Positions 55,744-64,000 of a stretch of DNA of 64,000 nt are shown in pieces; position 1 is the first letter of the stretch, and each line of letters opens with the position of its first letter. Origin of the DNA: Viscum album (taxonomy: Eukaryota; Streptophyta; Magnoliopsida; Santalales; Viscaceae); NCBI GenBank assembly GCA_963277665.1, contig OY728122.1, positions 2,123,520,024 through 2,123,584,023 on the forward strand. The letters are read 5' to 3'. The notes under the pieces are model-generated. The model searched no databases and was not told the origin of the DNA. It saw only the letters and a list, made by a program, of their open reading frames with translations. The translations under genes and the position numbers were made by a program.

Positions 55744-58144
55744 TATCTTGGAAATACGAAAAAGGTGAATTTGGGTGATTCTTTTTCTTCTCAACATGAT
55801 GACTCCCTTGAGCATTTACCCAACGATTAAGGGTGTGACTTAGGTATTTTTTGAAGGGTTTTAAGTGTTCCATTAGTATATTAGGTGCCCAAAAATTTCA
55901 ATTATTTATTAAAAATTCATTGTCTAAATACTTATGGTGGTTTATAGACATGAAACCACACCCACCTAGTAACATTGGTTTTTTTCTAGGGGAGTCTAGC
56001 TGGGGAATTTAAAACCAGCAATACATGGGAGGAAACCCATGATTTTATTGCATTCAATTAAACAATTTTTATTCTGTAAATAAAGTAAAATTGAAGACAT
56101 CAAACTCAGTGCTTCATGGGTTTCTACCCATGTTTTTTCTATATATTAAATTTGTTTTTGTTTTTCTGAGAATAAAGGGTTGTTTCTTGCTCTATCATTG
56201 GTTATCTCTGTCTGCTGGATTTAGTTCCTAGCCTTCCTTGTCATAATTTGTCTTAAGGAATAGTTTTTATACTGGTTCCACTAGAGGAGCAAGATTCTAT
56301 TTTATTATCAAGTCATAAGAAGCTTCATGTCAGAGTCTCACTTGAGAAAATTTCCTAAACTCTTTTTTTTGGTTTTACATTGCAATTGGGTGTCATATGT
56401 TGATATATTATTATCATCATTCTCATTTTATAGATATTAAATCAAAATAAACCATATGATCCCACTTAAAGATAATAGGGAAGATATGTTTTTGAATTTA
56501 CTCAACGAGAATGATTCATTAATCTTGAGAGTCTTTAATTTCTGCATTTATTTTATGCTCTTCTATATTATTGTTACGATGCCATGTTGCTGCTGAAAAT
56601 TATTCAACAATGATTTTAAATTCACTCACTTTTTGAAATTAAGTGTGGGGGATTAATACCAATATTTATGGATTGTTTCTTTTAATTGAATATTATTCTC
56701 TTTTCTGGGTGTTTAGTATAAAAATTTCTATGTAGTTGATAATATGGTTGAATTAGATTTATTAATTATTTTCCTCCCTATTTCACTGTGCACTAAAATG
56801 TTTTACGTGCTACACTTTGGAACTTAATTGAAAAATTATTTTCTCATGACTTAATGATAATTCATGAGTTTACTGATTTTGTTGTATAAACTTTTTATGG
56901 AAAAAATTACTTTTGAGATTCACTTTGACCCTTTTTCATGTCATTGATCTATTGAAATGAATATCTATTTTGAACTTTTAAATTTAAATTCTTTTCTCTG
57001 CCCTGGAATTCAACTTTCCAGAAAAGGTTGGGTTTAAATTGTTGGGGGAGGGTCTTCATTTTTTGAGATAATATGTACTTTAATTTAGACCCATCAAATT
57101 CTTTGGCTCTTTAAAAATTTTCTGGTAAAAAATGGTCAACCTTTTTCAAAATTCATTCACAATTTTTAAAGTTCTTTAGTCATTTTTTGTATTTAAATTG
57201 ACTCTTTCCTAATAGATAATTTCTCACTAATTGTTCAAGGTTACTTTTAATAAGAAAATTTTGAGGATAAATGATTTCTTAGTGAAGTTTCATATTACCT
57301 TTATGAATGTTTAGTTTAGTAAATAGGAATGACAGTGATATAGGATACATTTTTGTTGATATAGGATCATAACCTTAGAAAACAAGAAGTTTGAACATGA
57401 TATTAAGGGACTAGTTTTTTATTTAATTTAAAAAATTATCACTTTAGTGATCCAACTTGAATGGTATTCATATAATTCTTTTGAAACTGGAGTAAAATGG
57501 GAAATTGGGAACCCATGGTGAACCTCTGAAACACTAGGCACCGTGTGTGTGAGTAAGCCCTTTATAAAAATTAAATAAGTGCATATGCCTAAATCCTTGT
57601 ACAAGTTAAATACAGGGTAAAATAAAAAAAATGTCCTAGTTGTCAAAAATGAGTTCGTTAATGTGAGGGGAAATTTGAACGTCATATGAAGAATGGGATA
57701 ATTAACTTATTGAAAAATCAATTAAATTGTATCAATAAAGTGATTCAAAAAAATAATAATTTAAATTTTGTTTTGGAAACATGGAGAATTTCTAAGTACA
57801 TTCTGCCATTTATTTGGATCTTATTTCCACTTTTATGTATCATGTTATCACTCTTTTTTTTCAAACATGAATTTGAATTGATGTAAGTCAACAAGGGACC
57901 TCATATATGTGGCATGACATCCTCCAAAGTAGATTATTCTTTGATTCATTTATCATCTAATGAGCAATTGAATTTCGATAAGAGTTATTTAGAATATTCC
58001 TTTTAAAAAGCCTATTTCACATGTTTTTGGTCCTCTAATTTTAAACTACTAGACATGGTTCACTAAGTTTTTTCTTAAAAGAAACATGTTTCTATTTTTC
58101 AAAATGATAAAAATCATGATATTTATTAAGGACAATCAATGACT
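55744..58144 (+). other. LARD internal region, right part
   Basis: AT-rich with no coding domain. It starts where the duplication ends (ATATCTTGGAAATACG) and includes the purine run AAGTGTGGGGG at about 56640. An open frame at 57686-57886 is hydrophobic AT-driven text without support. Confidence 0.5.
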
Positions 58145-58159
58145 AAGTGTGGGGAAATT
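58145..58159 (+). other. Polypurine tract of the LARD
   Basis: AAGTGTGGGGAAATT directly before the 3' LTR start TTATGTGGCC. Its position fits plus-strand priming. Confidence 0.7.
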
Positions 58160-61100
58160 TTATGTGGCCATAAAATCACTTGATTTTCACATATTTTATT
58201 TAACTTTTTAAAAAATTTATTAATTATTTATGGTGTTTTTGATAAATAATTACACTTTTTAATTTAATAATTATGTTTATTCTTTATTCATTCTTCATAT
58301 TTAATTTTGTATTTTTTAGCTTAAAAATTTAATAGTTTTGAATTTCATAACTTTTTGTGCATTAATTTTATAAATAATTTTTAAAAACATTTATTCTTCC
58401 ATTTCATTTAATTTTATATCATGTTTTCTTTTAATAATTTAATAATTATTCAATCTATTAATTTAACTAAAAATTTAATTTAATTTTTAATCTTTTAATA
58501 TTTTATTTTTAATTTAGTTTAACTTTAATTGACTATTAAACTATTTAATTTGATTTCAAAAATTAAATTAATTCTTTAAATTTAATTATTTAATTTAATT
58601 TAGATATTTAACGATTAAATATTTAATTACTTTTCTTTTTAATGATAATAAGTTTTTAATTTAAGTATAGTTTTAAATTTTTAGTTCCCTATTTTATCAT
58701 TTTAATTATTTATTTGTAGTATTTTTTTATTCATTATTTTTATTTAATGTTATATTCATTTCTTTTAAATTATTAAATTAGTGTTTAAATTTTAATTCAT
58801 TTATTCTTTGTTCCATTTATTTTTATTAAACATAACTTTTTTTTCTTACTTGTAGACCCATTGTTGAGTCCACTCACAGGTGACTCACCATAGGGAACCC
58901 AATGATGACTCATTTGTTCCTTTCCTAATTTTTCCAATTAATCACTGTTGGGAACCCAATGGTGACCCATACATTTCCAAAAATCCAGTTCTCAAAAATC
59001 AATGGGGACTCCTAGCCTCACAAGACATTTCCAGAGTCCTCATGTCCTCTTTCACTATTTACACCTTCCGCATCCACTACCCACAATTCACCGCCAAAGC
59101 ATAATGGTGATTCCCTACCACACTAGTGCACTTATCATACCACCAGGCAGCTCTACTTCTGCCACATCAAGTCACCACCACACCCAAAATGACTCATTAT
59201 TGTAGCACCTGACTTTACTCACCGTCACTCTGTACCAAAATCTGACTACCCACCATAAAAAAACTATAAAATGTCCTACCATCGGCATAACCATCCACCA
59301 TAACTCACACCTATTGAACCCAAACCTTCACCAAATCTAGAACCTTCGACCACCACTATGAATTCAATATCTGAAATCAGTAAAAGAAGAACCCCAATAA
59401 CACATAAATTTCCAGATTTGTAAATTCAGAATAACTTTTCTTGAAGCCACCGTCATTGGAGATATCGAAGCTAAAACCTTCCCCTCTTGAAGGGGATTCC
59501 ATCCAAATACGAACTTGTACGAAACTACTATGGTCACTCGAGCTGTTGTGGAAGACCTGCCGCAGTCTCTGAGCCACTCTGGGAGAGAAAGGAGTTGCAG
59601 GATGATCCCCTCATCTTAAAGAGGAATAATATCCCCTTCGTGCGGCATAAGAGCAAAGAAGGAAGAAGGAAAAATACTAAATAATAATAATAATAAAATT
59701 AATATAAATAAAATAATTTAAATAAGAATTTAGTTGAATAAATAATTATAAAATTAGTACCCTAATAATTTAATATTAATATAATAAATATTATTGTAAT
59801 TAATCTCTATTAATAAATTAATCATAATAACGATAATAATAAAATTAAGATTTGAAAATTTATAGAATAATAACTCTTAATAAACATTAAAAAATAATTA
59901 AAATATTAACTTTAATAATGTTAAAGAAAGTAATTTATAATAATAACAATTATAATTATTTCTTATGTAAATATATTTTAACAATTGACTAACAAAAATA
60001 ATTATAACTTTTTATATTTATATTAATACTAATTTTATACTTTGTTAATTTGTTAAATTGTAAATCTATTGTAATTATAACATCAATAATAAATTTATTT
60101 AAAATATACTGTAATGATATTTTTCTTATATTTTTAATTGTAGTGTTTTTGTAAACATCAAAATAACTAATTATTTACTTACTCTATTTCTGCAAGAATA
60201 GTTACAAACTCGAGATGCATCAAGGTTTGTTCCATCCACCTAGTTACATTCTGTTTGAGGGGATTTGTAGAGTGATGAGGATGGCAGTAGACGAAGACAG
60301 GTTTTCGGTGACTAAGGGAAAATAAACTAATAAGTTGGTGGGTACAATGGGTGACTTACAAAAAGACAAAGGAGGATTAAATTTGAAAGGTGTACAAGAT
60401 CACAGGGGAAATAATTCATCATCATTCTCCACTTTTCATGAAGACCCGATGATTTGGAGCAGGGGAGACCAATAGAGAGACAAGGTGACCAGAGAAGAGA
60501 AAAGCAACACCCTTTTCCTATCTTCAAAGGGGAGATCTATTCTCTCCAATATTTTGTATTCATAAATTTTTGTGGGTGATAATTTTTATCTTATGGGTTT
60601 TCAATTCTTCTAGTTTTATATTTTAACCTCTTCACATTAGTTTTCTTTACAATCATAATTGATTGGAGAAATCGATTCTAAGCTCATTTATATTAAATGT
60701 GCTTCTGAATCTTTAATTCCAAATTTACGATCAATCAGTGAGATTTATTTTGAATGCATTTCATCAACTCTCAACATGAAAACATTTTAATATTATGTAA
60801 AGTTTTATTCCATTGATTTCATTCTTGAAGAACTTTTCATTTTTTGGTGTTTCTAGTCAGAGAAAACTTCCAGAATCACTAATATTAATGATTAATATCC
60901 TGGTGAGGTGGATTAGTTGATCAATTTCTAAAAGTTCTAGTTCAATTAAAATTTACAATAATAAATTATCAACTTTCAACCAATAGTTTAATTTCCCCTT
61001 GCTCGTGTCTGGTTTCCACTGACCCAGTAACATCATCTATTTTCCAAATCATTAACACCATTTACGAAATCCTTTACCACTGTAAAAACTAACATAAAAA

Positions 61101-61275
61101 ATATATACCTCATCCTTTCAAATATTGACTCTCCTATTGTTTTCATAAGTTTAGAGATATAATAAATCCCTAAAACACTCACCATTCTTACCTTGGGTAC
61201 AACCCATCACTTCTATGCTAGTGTAGGTTTATAAATGATATTTTTTGAAGGTGGATAAGACCTATGATCTTATCA
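58160..61275 (+). mobile_element. 3' LTR of the LARD (3.1 kb, single copy)
   Basis: TTATGTGGCCATAAAATCAC aligns with the 5' LTR start TGATGTGGCC, one base changed in the terminal TG. It ends CTTATCA at 61275, followed by GTTTA. It carries one copy of the segment that is doubled in both 5' LTRs. A GC island with paired ATTGGGAACCCAAT-type hairpins is at 58881-58965. Frames 58880-59104 and 59002-59205 are chance Pro/Ser/His text in that island. Confidence 0.85.
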
Positions 61276-61280
61276 GTTTA
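61276..61280 (+). repeat. Target duplication of the LARD, right side (GTTTA)
   Basis: GTTTA follows the LTR end ATCA and opens the resumed Y text (TTT ACA CCT AAT AGA GAA). It agrees in four of five bases with 27501-27505. Confidence 0.65.
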
Positions 61281-64000
61281 CACCTAATAGAGAAGTAAAA
61301 TTTACCATTGAGATCATTCCTAGGGCTGAGCCAGTTTCTATTCCACCATACAATATGGCACCAATATAGCTTCAAGAGCTCAAGACTCATCTGGAGGAGT
61401 TAGAAGATAATGGTTTTATCCATCTTAGTATGTCATATTGTGGTTATTCTGTTTTATTTCTAAAAAGGTTGATGGGATGCTAAGATTATGCACTGATTAT
61501 AGGAAGTTAAACCAGATGGATGTGAAGAACCAGTTTCCTCTTTTTCATATTGATGATCTATTCAACTAGTCAAGGGGAGATTGTGTTTTCTCTAATATTT
61601 ACTTGAGATTAGGGTGTCATTAGTTGATATTTAGAACTTCTAATATATTAAGGACTACTTTTAGAATAAAGTATGGCTTATATGAGTTTATCAAAATGAT
61701 GTTTGGGTTAATGAATACACAAATAGTTTTTATGTACATGATGAACAAAATATTGAATCTGTACCTGAATCAGTGTATTGTAGTATTTTTGGATAACATC
61801 TTCATATACTCCAAGACTCATGACAATCATTCCCAACACCTTGAAATCTTCCTGAGTACATTGAGAGAGCATCAATTATACGCCATTCTATCTTAGTATT
61901 AGTTTTGGATTTATTAGGTAAACTTTTTGGGCCACATCATCTCAGAGGAAGTTGTTTTAGTAGACCCAAATAAGGTTTAGGTAGTGGTTTCTTAGAAGCA
62001 TCCCAAGAATGCTTTTGATATCCATAACATTCTAGGGTTAGATGGATTTTATTAGATATTAATCCATGAATTTTCCTAAATATCAATGCTACTTTTGTGC
62101 TTGACCAAAATGGGGATAAAGTTTGAATGGTCGGAAGCATGTGGGAAGGCCTTTGAGGATCTAGAGAAGTGGTTGACATCAGCACCAATCCTGATCCTAG
62201 GTGAGCCATGTGAGGAGTACACTATGTTTTGTGATGCCTCTAGGATAGGGATTAGGGTTTTTTTATACGGGTAGATCAAGTTGTGGCATATGAGTCTGAT
62301 CAGTTGAGGCCACATGAATAGAACTACCATATGCATGACCGCGATTTGGCAGAAGTGTCCTATGCATTGAAGTGTTGGTGACATTATGTATTGGGAAAAT
62401 ATTGTACCATGTATTTAGACCACATGATCTAAAAATATATCTCTTCATAGTGATATTTTAATCTCTAGCAGTGGATATGGGTTGAATATATTCAATCATT
62501 TGATTTTGAGCTAGCATATATTCCCAAGAAGGGAAATGGTGTTCCTGAATCTTTGACAAGGAAAACTCAAACTCAGGCTATTCTGGAGTCTAGTGCTGAG
62601 TGGAAATGATGAATTTTCTGGAAAAGATACATGTTTTGGTTCTGAAGATTCAAGTGAAGATGAATCTCGTATAAGTTTCAATGGATTCTACACTTCTGAG
62701 ATTGATCATAAATAGGTAGTATGAGGATTTGGAGTGTTTGACCTTAAGGAAAAGCATTGAAGCTGGGGAGTCACCTTCTGATTTCAGCATAAATGATGAT
62801 GAGGTCATATATATCAAGAATTGGGTTTTTTTTTCTTATGAAAATATGGGAGGAACTGATCTATGAATTCCATGCCTTGATGTGGGTTGTACATATAGGT
62901 GTGACTAAACTGTTACCTACGATGATATTTTTGGTGGTCGAGCATGAAAAATGAGATATCAGGCTTTGTGACATGATTTTACTCTTATCATTAGGTGAAG
63001 GTGGAGCATCAATCATCATATGATTTACTATAGTAGTTTCCCTTTCAAAAATGGATGTGGGATGACGTTACTAAGGATTTTTTGGTGGTTTTCCTTAGGA
63101 TGCCTCCTAATAATGACGCTATCTGGGTGATTGTAAACCATTTAACAAAGGTAACGTATTTCATTCCTACACTAGAGAATTTCTTAGTGGAGCATCTTGG
63201 ATATTTATATGTTTGGGAGGTAGTCTGTATGAAAGAGGTGTTATGGACTATTAATTCAGATCGTGACTCATGTTTTAATTTTTTATTCTAGAAGGTATCA
63301 TAGATGGTTCTTGGTATGCTAGTTTTTCTATATATGGATTTCCACCGACATATATATGGGTAGTAGGAGCAAAGTATGCTGGTGCTTGAGGATATGTTGT
63401 GAGCATATATTATTGACTTTGGTGGGTCTTGGGAGAAGAATATAGCACTATTGGAGTTAACCTACAACAATAGTTATCAAGAAACTATACATATTACACC
63501 ATACAATGCCCTATATGGTAGGCCATACAAATCACATCTATATTGGGTTAAGGCAGATGAGTCAAAGATGTTGGTAACGAGTCTCATGCAAGAGACGACT
63601 GAGTAGGTACAAGGGATTTAGAAGAGCATGTCTATGGATCAAAGTAGATAGAAGTCATATGCTGATTGACATTGATGACCCCTAGAGTTTACAGAGGGTG
63701 ATCATGTATGCCTTTAGGTGTATCCTAGATTGGGTCACTATAGGATACAGGGATATGGAAAGAAAATTCCTAGGTTTGTTGGACCATTTAAGGTTATTGA
63801 GAGAATTTTAAAAATGGCATACTAATTGTCTCTTCCATAGAGATACAGGGATATGCATTATGTTTTCCTTGTGTCACAACTACAGTAGTATCACCCCGAC
63901 ATTTCTCATGTGATTGATGTGATTGAGGTTGAACTTGAGACTGGTGTATCCTTTCAGGAGAATATGATAGGTTTTTAGGATCATAGTTAGAAAGTATTCT
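61281..64000 (+). pseudogene. pol of gypsy element Y: reverse transcriptase, RNase H, integrase (runs off the window)
   Basis: Resumes Y directly after the LARD: TPNREVKFTIEIIPRAEPVS, IPPYNMAP, then LRLCTDYRKLNQMDVKNQFP (about 61480) and HIDDLF. The open stretch 61624-61896 holds the catalytic box as FLDNIFIYSK, so the second catalytic Asp is Asn. RNase H shows MFCDASRIGI (about 62227). Integrase text starts near 63055 (DAIWVIVNHLTKVTYF, SDRDSCF near 63260), then LLELTYNNSYQETIHITPYN near 63450 and a GPF/Y-like IPRFVGPFKVIERI near 63755. Stops are frequent. The usual AFHPQTDGQTER segment is badly decayed. The 3' LTR of Y should lie beyond 64000. Confidence 0.88.

Larger units (their letters stand above)
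47895..61275 (+). mobile_element. LARD-like non-autonomous LTR element, 13.4 kb, nested in Y
   Basis: Order: 5' LTR (5.94 kb, internally duplicated), a weak primer-site candidate, a 4.3 kb internal region without recognised retrotransposon domains, a polypurine tract, and a 3' LTR (3.12 kb). The insertion interrupts Y exactly between the texts EYFLG and FTPNREVKFTIE, and removal of the element plus one target copy joins them in frame. Size and lack of gag-pol fit the LARD class. Just after the 5' LTR, AATTTGGATA..AGGGAAGG vaguely recalls the TGGCGCCGTTGCCGGGG primer site of Athila/Tat elements, which could be its parent lineage. Confidence 0.8.

Noticed and set aside
57428..57886. Open frames on both strands in the LARD interior
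   Set aside because: AT-driven chance frames with no motifs and no second copy to test conservation.

Overview
The window looks like plant nuclear DNA from a large, AT-rich, repeat-choked chromosome region, probably an angiosperm. It holds Ty3/gypsy elements of the Tekay (Del) chromovirus type with kilobase-long LTRs and initiator-Met tRNA primer sites, an L1-type LINE whose ORF1 resembles the plant DUF4283 type, and a long non-autonomous LTR element. I see no intact cellular gene, tRNA, rRNA or CRISPR array. Everything supported by the sequence is a mobile element, a decayed element gene, or a scar of rearrangement. The one possible exception is an unrecognised coding remnant near 20.2-21.1 kb.

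Layout. 1-5459: right end of a gypsy element (RNase H, integrase and C-terminal remnants, polypurine tract, 3.5 kb LTR). 5460-9012: part of a second LTR with a Met-type primer site at 8370, then its leader (called X here). 9013-20154: a complete 11.1 kb Tekay-like element inserted in X with a perfect 5 bp target duplication (TTGAG), LTRs of 2890 and 2851 bp, and one long gag-pol frame broken by about a dozen stops, all TAG or TGA, plus two frameshifts. 20155-21841: X resumes, with the unrecognised coding remnant.

20655-35386 and 35387-55743 are two tandem copies (units A and B) of one segment of about 14.7 kb, roughly nine bases in ten alike in the stretches I compared by eye. The segment contains the LTR, primer site, gag and protease of another gypsy element (Y), which is interrupted at the start of its reverse transcriptase by a large non-autonomous LTR element (LARD-like). 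The LARD continues past the end of unit B to its 3' LTR at 58160-61275. Directly after it Y's reverse transcriptase resumes in frame (61281 to the window end). A 5.7 kb L1-type LINE (38219-43911, minus strand) sits only in unit B, flanked by a perfect 14 bp target duplication; unit A preserves the empty site.

Implied order of events: Y inserted, the LARD inserted into Y, the whole segment was duplicated in tandem with micro-homology at the junction, the copies diverged, then the LINE entered unit B and a local repair event left a patchwork hairpin at 35830-35940. The insertion of the 9013-20154 element into X cannot be placed relative to the duplication from this window. Percentages are by-eye impressions, not computed values.
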